Below, one piece after another: positions 8,524-18,723 of a stretch of 64,000 bases of DNA; position 1 is the first letter of the stretch, and every line of letters begins with the position of its first letter. A program made the translations under genes and the position numbers. The stretch is taken from positions 207,136-271,135 of the forward strand of contig NZ_JARXWF010000005.1 of assembly GCF_029892605.1 (NCBI RefSeq), read 5' to 3'. The notes below the pieces were generated by a model, which saw only the letters and a program-made list of their open reading frames with translations, had not been told where the DNA came from and did not search any database. The stretch is from Parabacteroides sp. PM6-13. GTDB lineage: Bacteria; Bacteroidota; Bacteroidia; Bacteroidales; Tannerellaceae.

Positions 8524-10173
8524 TCAATAATTAACCCGTCCGATTCCCATCACTTTATTTTCGAAATCGTCGCGTTCACCTTTTGCTTTATTGCGGATGC
8601 GGGTGCGGTAGTTATAGATGGTGGTGACAGAGTAGCGGAGGAAGCGGGCAATCTTATTGCTATCGGTAATACCCAGACGGATCAGGGCATAGATACGCAG
8701 TTCGGTATTGAGCTTTTCTCCCGGTTTGGGCTGAATACCTTCCGTCAGAAGAATATTGAAATCCTCTACGAACGCAGGAAAAAGTTTTAGGAATGTGTCG
8801 TCGAAGTTGGTATAGAATTCTTTGAGTTCCTCTTCGAGGAATTGGGTAGACTTGATTTTTTTGTAGAGTTCCTCCAGCTTACCTGTTCCTGCTATTTTGG
8901 CCAGCGAACGACGATAGTCATCCTGTTTATCGATATAAGCAGAGCAGAGATCCATATATCGCCCGATATATTCCTCTTTGATAGAATTTGTTTCTGACAG
9001 GATATGATTGAGTTCTTGCAATTGTTGATTGGAGTTGTTGAGTTCTTTGTTCAACAGAATCAATCGGTTGTTTGCGTCTGTTACGGCCTGCCGTGCCTGA
9101 CTGGTCTTACGCATCTGCCGCGCGATCAGGAACAGAGCAATCAATAGAAAGAGGGAAAGGATACTGACGGAGACAAGAAAAAGACGTGATAACTGCTGTT
9201 GTTTGGCAACCTTCAACTGATGGGCTTCGTCGATAATCGGGAAAATCTGTGACACCTCCATCGCACGCATACGAGCGTTCGATTCAATGGCGTCTTCAAG
9301 TGAGCACTTCAGGTAGGCATATGCTCTTGTGATATCTCCTTTTTCAAACAATAGTTGGGATAAATGGCGCAATGAAATATATTCTTTCACGGCAGAACGC
9401 AAATCAGATAAGGCGGAGATAGCATAATAGTAGATAGCCGCATCGATATCCCCCACTGTTTCGTAAGCCTTGGCTAAAGTAAAATTGAATACAGCCGCAT
9501 TATGGCTATAAGGTTCTATCGTGTCTATACGCTCTAATAATAAGCTGACAGCTTCTTCTCCCTTCCCATGTGTGGTCAGTTTATCCGCTAAAACCAACAC
9601 GTGATTATCTGATTCCGGTTGAGAATTAATCAGAATGGAATCTCGGTAACAATCCGTCAAAGACTGATATTTCTCTTTTTCAGATGGGGTAACAGCATGA
9701 TCGGCCATGTATCCATAGAGCTTTCGGAACACATGGTAATAGGACTGATTCAATTCTTCCATCCCGGCGATATCCACTTCTGTCATTATATCGAACGCCT
9801 CTTTATACATCCCGGCGATACTCATGACCTCAGCCAGGCTCATCTGTGCATCTTGTAAATAGTACTTTTCATTCAATGACTGAGCCAGTTCCCATTTCTT
9901 CGTCACATAATAAAGGGAGGAGTCATTATTAAAGGGGATATATCCGGATACTAATTGGCCATAAATAGTGTAACGCTGTTCATCGGTAGTGGCCATACGA
10001 AGCAATTCCTTCAGACTTTGTAAGTCGCGTTCTTTTTTGAGGCTGTAGGCAGAACGAGCGACAACCTCCTGATCCAATATGTGTAACATGGAGTCAATCC
10101 GTAAGCTCTGAGCAAACAGACAAGTCGGAAAGAAAGAACAAATAAGATAAAAAAGTATACACCGTGTTCTCAT
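8524..10173 (-). CDS. Membrane-anchored SusR-like transcriptional regulator (DUF6377 type)
   Basis: 549 residues. A signal peptide (1-21) is followed by a periplasmic helical TPR-like sensor region (about 30-325), one transmembrane segment (about 331-350), a coiled coil (about 352-400) and a C-terminal DNA-binding domain (about 485-535). The last has a LuxR/sigma-4-like helix-turn-helix with LRIYALIRLGITDSNKIARF and SVTTIYNYRTRIRNKAKG. This layout fits a one-component regulator that senses sugar in the periplasm and binds DNA in the cytoplasm, as described for SusR-like regulators of starch loci. The gene lies between its likely targets, susCD and the GH97 gene, and has its own two-box promoter. 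Assignment to the DUF6377 family is from memory of the family's C-terminus; the SusR role is inference. Confidence 0.82.
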   Translation of the reverse strand: MRTRCILFYLICSFFPTCLFAQSLRIDSMLHILDQEVVARSAYSLKKERDLQSLKELLRMATTDEQRYTIYGQLVSGYIPFNNDSSLYYVTKKWELAQSLNEKYYLQDAQMSLAEVMSIAGMYKEAFDIMTEVDIAGMEELNQSYYHVFRKLYGYMADHAVTPSEKEKYQSLTDCYRDSILINSQPESDNHVLVLADKLTTHGKGEEAVSLLLERIDTIEPYSHNAAVFNFTLAKAYETVGDIDAAIYYYAISALSDLRSAVKEYISLRHLSQLLFEKGDITRAYAYLKCSLEDAIESNARMRAMEVSQIFPIIDEAHQLKVAKQQQLSRLFLVSVSILSLFLLIALFLIARQMRKTSQARQAVTDANNRLILLNKELNNSNQQLQELNHILSETNSIKEEYIGRYMDLCSAYIDKQDDYRRSLAKIAGTGKLEELYKKIKSTQFLEEELKEFYTNFDDTFLKLFPAFVEDFNILLTEGIQPKPGEKLNTELRIYALIRLGITDSNKIARFLRYSVTTIYNYRTRIRNKAKGERDDFENKVMGIGRVNY

Positions 10174-10202
10174 GTGGCAATCTCTATCCTTGTGCGTTTA
10201 GA

Positions 10203-10232
10203 CAAAGTTAAAAATTATATTCCGAAAGCAAA
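10203..10232 (-). promoter_or_regulatory. Promoter of the SusR-like regulator gene
   Basis: The minus strand reads TTTG (10229-10232), an 18-base spacer, then TAACTTTG (10203-10210), 30 bases before the ATG at 10173. It has both boxes and no TATAG repeat, in contrast to the promoters of susC and GH97. This suggests constitutive expression of the regulator. Confidence 0.55.
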
Positions 10233-10258
10233 TCGTTTTACCCATACTATTAACACAC

Positions 10259-10295
10259 AAAAAGAGAAACAACCTTAGGGTTGTTTCTCTTTTTT
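10259..10295 (-). terminator. Intrinsic terminator after the GH97 gene
   Basis: A 16-bp perfect stem (10259-10274 with 10279-10294) closes a TTAG loop and is flanked by A and T runs on both sides. It lies 19 bases after the GH97 stop codon and separates that transcript from the regulator gene. Confidence 0.85.
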
Positions 10296-10313
10296 AATGG
10301 CATGAGCTACAAA

Positions 10314-12539
<2,226 letters not shown>

Positions 12540-12594
12540 TTAATTTAATGTTTACCAATATCCCCTGTATATTTCAACGAAAAGCTTGGATTCA

Positions 12595-12602
12595 CAAAAA
12601 TA
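12595..12602 (-). promoter_or_regulatory. -7 box (TATTTTTG) of the GH97 gene
   Basis: The minus strand reads TATTTTTG, matching TAnnTTTG, 67 bases before the ATG. No -33 TTTG is present at the right distance. The TATAG direct repeat begins 28 bases upstream, the same geometry as at susC. Confidence 0.5.
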
Positions 12603-12629
12603 GACTGCCCAGAAATAAGCTGATGGCGT

Positions 12630-12653
12630 GTATAGTAAAAATATAGTAGAATG
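12630..12653 (-). promoter_or_regulatory. Putative activator operator upstream of GH97: TATAG direct repeat, 11-bp period
   Basis: TATAG occurs at 12631-12635 and 12642-12646 on the plus strand. The block matches the susC upstream block (8423-8446) at 20 of 24 bases, including GTATAG, the central AAAA, the second TATAGT and a shared final TG. Confidence 0.6.
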
Positions 12654-12810
12654 CCGGAAAGCATTATTGCGTAGTTTTTTCCTTATCAGTTATTTACACT
12701 GTTTGCCCGGTTTGAATTTATGAAAAAAATATAGTAAGAATTGCTTAGTGCACAAAAAAAACAGGCTGCCGATTGCGCCTGTTCCTATGCCAATCCGAAA
12801 TGGAATAATC

Positions 12811-12969
12811 TTATTTTCTTTTACGCGCCTCTTCCGCAAAAGCACAGCCCGAACAGCCGGCGCAGGGATTATTCTTCTGCTTGGAGCGACGGAAAAGACA
12901 ATAGATTTTCCGGCCGGCATATACTACGGCCAGGATACCGATCAGATAAACGATTATTTCCTGCCACAT
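12811..12969 (-). CDS. FeoB-associated Cys-rich membrane protein (52 aa)
   Basis: A short gene read directly from the sequence: ATG at 12969-12967, TAA at 12813-12811. The product begins MWQEIIVYLIGILAVVYAG (a single membrane helix), continues with a basic stretch, and then has the cysteine cluster NPCAGCSGCAF and a lysine/arginine-rich tail. This is the typical form of FeoB-associated Cys-rich proteins. It starts 13 bases after the feoAB stop, so it is the last gene of the Fe2+ uptake operon. Its role is presumed to be in assembly or function of FeoB, possibly through a metal or redox site formed by the cysteines (inference). At this length it is easily missed by automated calls. Confidence 0.85.
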   Translation of the reverse strand: MWQEIIVYLIGILAVVYAGRKIYCLFRRSKQKNNPCAGCSGCAFAEEARKRK

Positions 12970-12982
12970 GTTCTTTTCGGTT

Positions 12983-15466
12983 TTAGGTTAATAATTGCAC
13001 AATCCATCCCCCCGTCTGGTAGACCAGGAAGGAAACGATCCAGGCCAGGATACAGGTGTAAACCACCGTAAACAGTCCCCATTTCCAGGAACCCGACTCT
13101 TTGCTGATGGCTGTTACCGTAGCGACGCACGGGAAATAGATCAATACGAAGAGCATCAGGCTAAGCGCTATGAGCGGAGTGAATACCGGTTTGCCCGAAG
13201 CATCACGGTCCTCCTTCAGACGTGTCGTTAATTTCTGCGAATCCTCCTCATCACCGGTATAGAGCACGCTCAGGGTGCTCACCACCACCTCCTTGGCCGC
13301 CATACCTGTCATCAAGGCCACACTCATTTTCCAGTCGAAGCCCAAGGGTGCCAGCGCCGGTTGTATACTTTTGCCGATACGTCCGATATAGGAGTGTTCC
13401 TGGTGATCCATTGCTTTAAGACGCTCCAGTTCGGCCAGGGTAGCAGCCCTTTCTGCCGAGTCTTCCTGGGTGTTTTCTATCACAGCGATCTGTTGGTCGT
13501 ACACATCCATGCCGGCCGAATGGCGGGGATAATACCCCAGGAACCAGATAATAATAGAAGCAAAGAGAATGACGCCCCCCATCTTCCGGAGGTATTGCCG
13601 CGCCTTCTCCCACATATGGATCAGGATCGAACGAAGCGTCGGCATGCGGTAGGGCGGTAGTTCCATCACAAAAGGCACATCCTCCTTCGTAAACAGGAAG
13701 CGTTTGAACAAGCGTGCCATGCCGACTGCCAACAAAATACCGGTAATATACATACTGAAAAGCACCACACCGGCATGTTTCGGAAAGAAGGCACCGGCCA
13801 ACAAGACATAGACCGGCAAGCGGGCACTGCAACTCATCAACGGATTGACCAGCATGGTGATCATACGACTGTTGCGACTTTCAATCGTACGCGTCGCCAT
13901 AATGGCCGGCACATTGCAACCGAATCCCATGATCAAAGGGATGAACGACTTCCCGTGCAACCCCATCCGGTGCATGATCTTATCCATGATAAAAGCGGCA
14001 CGTGCCATATAACCCGAATCCTCCATAAAGGAGATAAACAGATAGAGTATCAATATATTGGGCAGAAAGACGATCACCCCTCCTACCCCGCCGATGATGC
14101 CATCGACCAATAGATCCTTAAAGGGCCCGTCCGCCATAGTGTGACGTATGGTGTCGCTAAACCAGGCAACCCCCGTTTCGATCCACTCCATCGGATAGGC
14201 GCCAAAACGGAAGGTGGCTTCGAACATGATCCACATGAAAAGGAAAAAGATCGGGAAGCCCAACAGCTTGTTGGTCACAAAGGTGTCGATGATCTGCGTC
14301 TTGTTGATTTTCTGCAACTGGTTTTCTTCGTAGGTCTCGCGCAGGGCGCCGGAGATAAAGCCATAACGGGCGTCGGTAAAAGCGGTTTCACAATCCTCCT
14401 GCAGGAGATTTTCTATTTCGGCCACACACCTGTCGCGCTCCTCCAGGATATGATCCCGCTCCGGATTGCTCTGCAGATAGGATTCAACCTGTTCGTCGCC
14501 TTCCAATAGTTTGATGGCGAGATAGCGTTTGGAATAGGTCTGCGAGATATGGCTATTATGCTTCAGCGAGCGTCTTACCTGCGTGATTCTTTTCTCCAGC
14601 ACATCTCCGTAGTTGATATGTATATGACGAACCACCGGATCCTCTTCTTCATACACCTTGATGATACGGTCAAACAACTCTTTGATACCGAAACCGTTTT
14701 TGCTGATTGTCGGCACAACAGGCGCTCCCAAGAGAACCGAAAGCCCTTCGTGGTCGAGCTTATTGCCTCGGTTTTGCAGCTCATCGTACATATTGAGCGC
14801 GATCACCATGCGCATATCCATATCGATCAGCTGGGTGGTCAGGTAGAGGTTGCGCTCGAGGTTCGAGCTGTCGATGATGTTGAGCACCACGTCGGGATGC
14901 TCCTCCTGCAAATGCTTGCGCACATAGAGCTCTTCGGGTGTATAGGTCGACAGCGAATAGGTGCCCGGCAGGTCGACAATGCGGAAGGTATAGCCGTTTT
15001 GCCGATAGGTGCCCTCTTTGGCATCGACCGTCACACCGCTATAGTTACCCACATGCTCATGCTGCCCGGAGGCATAATTAAAAAGAGATGTTTTCCCGCT
15101 ATTGGGATTACCCACCAGGGCGACATTGATGATCTTACGCTCCCGCATAGCGATGGCTTGCAGGTCTTCGTCGGAAAGCATCACGGGAGCACCCGGATAG
15201 GAGGCGTTGTTTTCGGCTTCCAGGAGCGTGGAGGCATACTCTTCAGCGCTGACCACTTCGATCAGTGCCGCTTCGCTGCGCCTAAGCGACACATCGTAGC
15301 CCATGATCCGGTAGTGAATAGGGTCTTTGAGCGGAGCGTTCTGAACGACCACCACCTCTTTTCCACGGATAAAGCCCATTTCAACGATGCGCTTACGAAA
15401 AGCGCCTCGCCCCATCACTTTCACTATAACTCCTTTATCTCCTGTATTTAATTCCGATAATCTCAT
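12983..15466 (-). CDS. feoB: FeoA-FeoB fusion, ferrous iron transporter
   Basis: 827 residues. Residues 1-73 are a FeoA-type SH3-like domain (MRLSELNTGDKGVIVKVMG...). A G-domain follows, with P-loop GNPNSGKTS at 119-127, the switch region NYSGVTVDAKEG and DLPGTYSL near 169. From about 395 there are Gate-type membrane helices and the FeoB signature GFGCNVPAIMATRTIESR. The protein moves Fe2+ across the inner membrane, gated by GTP hydrolysis. In many bacteria FeoA is a separate protein; the fused form is known in Bacteroidales. The gene has a well-spaced promoter just upstream and is followed by the Cys-rich FeoB-associated gene. Confidence 0.95.
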   Translation of the reverse strand: MRLSELNTGDKGVIVKVMGRGAFRKRIVEMGFIRGKEVVVVQNAPLKDPIHYRIMGYDVSLRRSEAALIEVVSAEEYASTLLEAENNASYPGAPVMLSDEDLQAIAMRERKIINVALVGNPNSGKTSLFNYASGQHEHVGNYSGVTVDAKEGTYRQNGYTFRIVDLPGTYSLSTYTPEELYVRKHLQEEHPDVVLNIIDSSNLERNLYLTTQLIDMDMRMVIALNMYDELQNRGNKLDHEGLSVLLGAPVVPTISKNGFGIKELFDRIIKVYEEEDPVVRHIHINYGDVLEKRITQVRRSLKHNSHISQTYSKRYLAIKLLEGDEQVESYLQSNPERDHILEERDRCVAEIENLLQEDCETAFTDARYGFISGALRETYEENQLQKINKTQIIDTFVTNKLLGFPIFFLFMWIMFEATFRFGAYPMEWIETGVAWFSDTIRHTMADGPFKDLLVDGIIGGVGGVIVFLPNILILYLFISFMEDSGYMARAAFIMDKIMHRMGLHGKSFIPLIMGFGCNVPAIMATRTIESRNSRMITMLVNPLMSCSARLPVYVLLAGAFFPKHAGVVLFSMYITGILLAVGMARLFKRFLFTKEDVPFVMELPPYRMPTLRSILIHMWEKARQYLRKMGGVILFASIIIWFLGYYPRHSAGMDVYDQQIAVIENTQEDSAERAATLAELERLKAMDHQEHSYIGRIGKSIQPALAPLGFDWKMSVALMTGMAAKEVVVSTLSVLYTGDEEDSQKLTTRLKEDRDASGKPVFTPLIALSLMLFVLIYFPCVATVTAISKESGSWKWGLFTVVYTCILAWIVSFLVYQTGGWIVQLLT

Positions 15467-15485
15467 CTCTCTGCGTTTGTCCTTG

Positions 15486-15516
15486 CAAAGGTACGTCTTC
15501 TTCGCAAATCCCCCAA
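15486..15516 (-). promoter_or_regulatory. Promoter of feoAB
   Basis: The minus strand reads TTGG (15513-15516), 19 bases, then TACCTTTG (15486-15493). The box ends 20 bases before the ATG at 15466, which implies a very short leader. Confidence 0.6.
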
Positions 15517-15580
15517 TACCTATATATAGGTATAGAAAACGGAGAAACAGAGGTTTTTATCTCTTTTTTATCTACACGTT

Positions 15581-15720
15581 TACGCACCATACGCCCCAAA
15601 GCATCAAAATACAAAGTGTAAGCAAAAACGCCATTTTGCCTTACAATATGATACGTTAAAAAGTGTTACTCGCCTGACTAATTTTAAATACCCCTACGTT
15701 TTTGGAAAAATAGTCCCGCG
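15581..15720. repeat. Dispersed non-coding repeat, copy A
   Basis: It aligns without gaps to 48304-48443. Over the first 130 bases I count 112 identical positions. It contains a hairpin whose arms are GTAAGCAAAA and TTTTGCCTTAC (one bulge), and two AAAGTGT direct repeats. It begins 115 bases upstream of the feoAB start codon. Confidence 0.85.
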
Positions 15721-15942
15721 ATTTTGACAATTTGTCAATCGAAGATCGCTTAGCCGAAGGCGTAAAGCAAATTGGTCTTGAACCGAGATTACACAGATTT
15801 AGGGATTTTCCAGATGTGATTGGTTTGATTGAAAGGATTGCTCTGATGGAGGCAGATCAAATCAGAGGAGAGGGGAAGGTTTTCATCTAAATCCCGCAGG
15901 GATTTAACTCATTTCAGTGCACCTGATTAAATTCAACTAATC

Positions 15943-15971
15943 TTGTCATATCGATTATTTTCCTATTTTTG
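15943..15971 (+). promoter_or_regulatory. Promoter of the plug-domain protein gene
   Basis: TTG (15943-15945), 18 bases, TATTTTTG (15964-15971), matching the Bacteroidota consensus, 40 bases before the ATG at 16012. Confidence 0.5.
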
Positions 15972-16011
15972 TATCAAACACCTATGTGCTGACACTTAAA
16001 TCGTACCGAAT

Positions 16012-18702
16012 ATGAAAAAGACTCCTTTGTTTCTCCTGCTTTGTTTTTATTTTATTTGTTTGCTGAATGCGCAAAGCCAGACGGTTGTTTCTCCGGAACG
16101 GATGATGGAGCAGATGAAAATACAGGCTGGTATTTTCCCGACGGAAAAGCTCTATCTACATGTCGACCGAAATGCTTATTTCCAAGGGGAAGATATCTGG
16201 TTTAAGGCTTATGTGAGAGATGGCTTACGGCAACCGTCGGAAACGGGTAGCCGCTATGTGTATGTGGAATTGATCAACCCGCTGGATTCGGTTGTTGGGC
16301 GCGTCATGGTTCGTCCGCAGGAGGGGTTGTTTCATGGCAACCTGCCTATCTCGGAAAACCTGGCGGAAGGGTATTATACGCTGAAAGCCTATACCCGGTA
16401 TATGGAAAACTGGGGCGACGATTGTTTCTTCCGTAAGACCATTGAGGTAAAAAGTATATTGGGTGCCCAGATTCGCCCGCATTACAGTTTTCATTATCAG
16501 GGCGATGGGAAGAAAGTGGATCTCACCCTCTATTATACCGTTGGCACAACCCATCAAAAGATCAAACCCGATCGCTTACAGATCAGAAACAACCGGGGAG
16601 AGATGCGCAACGTACGGATGGATCGGGATACCATCGCTCGCGTCTCCTTCGATTTGCCTTTGGCAAACGACCAACGGACCATTTATCTGGAAAACGATAA
16701 CTTCCGCCACTTCATTTCTATTCCTTACCAAACGGACGATTATGATGTGGCTTTCTTCCCCGAAGGGGGATATTTATTGAACGGTTGCCCCATACGAACC
16801 GCTTTCAAAGCAATTGATTCATATGGAATGTCGGAAGAGATTAGCGGAACGGTATACAACCAGCGGGGAGACCATGTATGCGAACTGCGGACATCGCATG
16901 CCGGCATGGGGCTCTTTGCCTTCACCCCCCGGGAGGAGGAGAGCTATTATGCCGAGTGCGTAAACAGCCAGGGAGTGAAAAAACGCTTCGACCTGCCACA
17001 AGCCGTTTCGGGCACTTACGGATTGCAGGCAAATGCTCTACAGAGCAGTTTGCATATCGGTTTGCATCACGCAAAGGATCTGTCTCGCAAGGAGAATCTG
17101 TATCTATTGATCCACCAGAATGGCCATCCGCTTTATTTTGAGCCCTGGAAGAAAGAGAAACAGGAGCTCCGCTTTTCCTGGGAGGCTTTGTCGCCGGGTA
17201 TATTGCAAGTGGTGTTGTTCGATCAACAGATGCGCCCCCTTGCCGAACGGCTGGTATTCTCTCCGCTGCAAAACAAGCCACAAATCGTATGGCAAACCGA
17301 TAAGAACAACTATCGGACACGGGACAAGGTGGCGCTTACCATGCGGCTGACAGAGGCCGGCAAAACGCCTTTACAAGGTGATTTCTCGGTGGCGATCACC
17401 GACGATACGGATGTGATGATCGACAGTATGCAGACCATCGTATCGTCCCTATTGCTTTCCTCGGAATTGAAAGGACATATCGAATCGCCTGCCTATTATT
17501 TGCGGGAGAACGACCCGAAAGCCACCTATGCGTTAGACCTATTGATGATGACACAGGGATGGCGAAGATATGATCTGAGTGACGTATTACAAGGGGATTA
17601 TCGCTACCCGGAGGTATTACCGGAAACGGGCATCACACTAAGCGGACGGGTGAGTAGGGTATCCTCAGACAAACCGATCCGAAACGCAGAGGTAACCCTT
17701 ATGATGACAGCTCCTAATGATGAGACCTTTTTTGGGCAGGTCAACAGCCATGAAAACGGACTTTTTGCTTTTCCCGACATGGAATATCCGGATAGTACGC
17801 GCTTTTTTATCCAATCGCTCAATGAGAAGGGAAAAGATTATGTCAAGCTACATCTGGACGAGACACACTTTCCGCTTGTTAGCGAATCAGACCGGATAAA
17901 GATCCCCCTAAAAAGAGACCCCCGCCGTCCAGCTACAGAACAGACCTTCAAAAAGGCTGAAGAGCGTGCGATGTATGATGAGAATATGAAGGTGATTCAT
18001 CTGAAAGAGGTGACCGTTGTGGCAGACAACCTATTAAAGAAAGAGGGACCCCGAAAGTCTGTTTATGCCTCTATGGGAACAGCGGTCATTGACTTTATGG
18101 AAAAGATGAAAACCAGGAATTATACCAATTTCTCCGATTTCTTTTTTGAGGTCCCCGGCGTTCAGGTTGTGACAGACAAAGACGGGTTTGCACGATTGGT
18201 CATCAGAGGACAGGGAACAGTCAATGCCGATCCGTACGCGCTTATCATGATCGATAATATGCCTATGGATTATCCCGATGTTTTGCAGACGATCAATGTC
18301 TATGATGTGGCTTCGGTGGAGGTATATAAAGGGGCTGACGCGGCTATATTCGGGCTACGCGGAGGATTCGGAGTGGTCAATATTCTGATGAAAACCCATG
18401 AGGATTTCGCGGATGACCCGGTAGTGGATTATAATAAACAGATCGTGTATCCGCTGGGCTATCAAAAGCCGGTTGAGTTTTATGCCCCCAAATACGAGAC
18501 GCCGGAGCAGCGAAGCAGTTACCTGCCGGATCTGCGAACAACCATCTACTGGAAGCCGGATCTTACCACCGATGCAAACGGAGAATCTTCTGTTGTCTTC
18601 TATACGGCTGACGCCGCCACCACCTACTCCATCCTTGTTGAAGGGATCACAGACGACGGAACGCCTATCCGCCACGTGGAGAAGATACAGGTGAATAGGT
18701 GA
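16012..18702 (+). CDS. Exported protein with macroglobulin-like domains and a TonB plug domain, no barrel
   Basis: 896 residues with a signal peptide (about 1-20). An MG2-like beta-domain near 40-130 (EKLYLHVDRNAYFQGEDIWF) and further Ig/MG-like modules follow, including a carboxypeptidase-regulatory-like insert around 540-620. A TonB-receptor plug domain lies near 703-793 (VIRGQGTVNADPYALIMIDN, GADAAIFGLRGGFGVVNI). About 100 residues of beta-rich sequence end the protein, far too few for a 22-strand barrel, so it cannot be a transporter by itself. Related proteins are common in Bacteroidota, but I know no established function. It has its own promoter and converges on mutL. Confidence 0.8.
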   Translation: MKKTPLFLLLCFYFICLLNAQSQTVVSPERMMEQMKIQAGIFPTEKLYLHVDRNAYFQGEDIWFKAYVRDGLRQPSETGSRYVYVELINPLDSVVGRVMVRPQEGLFHGNLPISENLAEGYYTLKAYTRYMENWGDDCFFRKTIEVKSILGAQIRPHYSFHYQGDGKKVDLTLYYTVGTTHQKIKPDRLQIRNNRGEMRNVRMDRDTIARVSFDLPLANDQRTIYLENDNFRHFISIPYQTDDYDVAFFPEGGYLLNGCPIRTAFKAIDSYGMSEEISGTVYNQRGDHVCELRTSHAGMGLFAFTPREEESYYAECVNSQGVKKRFDLPQAVSGTYGLQANALQSSLHIGLHHAKDLSRKENLYLLIHQNGHPLYFEPWKKEKQELRFSWEALSPGILQVVLFDQQMRPLAERLVFSPLQNKPQIVWQTDKNNYRTRDKVALTMRLTEAGKTPLQGDFSVAITDDTDVMIDSMQTIVSSLLLSSELKGHIESPAYYLRENDPKATYALDLLMMTQGWRRYDLSDVLQGDYRYPEVLPETGITLSGRVSRVSSDKPIRNAEVTLMMTAPNDETFFGQVNSHENGLFAFPDMEYPDSTRFFIQSLNEKGKDYVKLHLDETHFPLVSESDRIKIPLKRDPRRPATEQTFKKAEERAMYDENMKVIHLKEVTVVADNLLKKEGPRKSVYASMGTAVIDFMEKMKTRNYTNFSDFFFEVPGVQVVTDKDGFARLVIRGQGTVNADPYALIMIDNMPMDYPDVLQTINVYDVASVEVYKGADAAIFGLRGGFGVVNILMKTHEDFADDPVVDYNKQIVYPLGYQKPVEFYAPKYETPEQRSSYLPDLRTTIYWKPDLTTDANGESSVVFYTADAATTYSILVEGITDDGTPIRHVEKIQVNR

Positions 18703-18723
18703 TGAAATAAGAAGCCTCAATGT

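Larger units (their letters stand above)
15467..16011. other. Intergenic region between feoAB and the plug-domain gene
   Basis: 545 bases with no credible gene. It holds the feoAB promoter, copy A of the 140-bp dispersed repeat (15581-15720), a 7-bp-arm palindrome TTGACAATTTGTCAA (15724-15738), a hairpin with CTCTGAT/ATCAGAG arms (15841-15867), the palindrome AAATCCCGCAGGGATTT around 15889-15905, and the promoter of the plus-strand gene. The block 15780-15905 resembles non-coding spacer sequence and shows no long reading frame. Confidence 0.7.

Noticed and set aside
14549..15451. 300-codon plus-strand frame opposite feoAB, and similar long frames opposite mutL, secA and the GH97 gene.
   Set aside because: They lie fully inside well-supported genes on the other strand and have the histidine/arginine-rich composition typical of antisense frames.
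15780..15905. Spacer with several small palindromes that looked like a riboswitch or small RNA upstream of the plug-domain gene.
   Set aside because: I could not match it to a known riboswitch core, and the palindromes do not form one shared structure; the promoter lies downstream of it.
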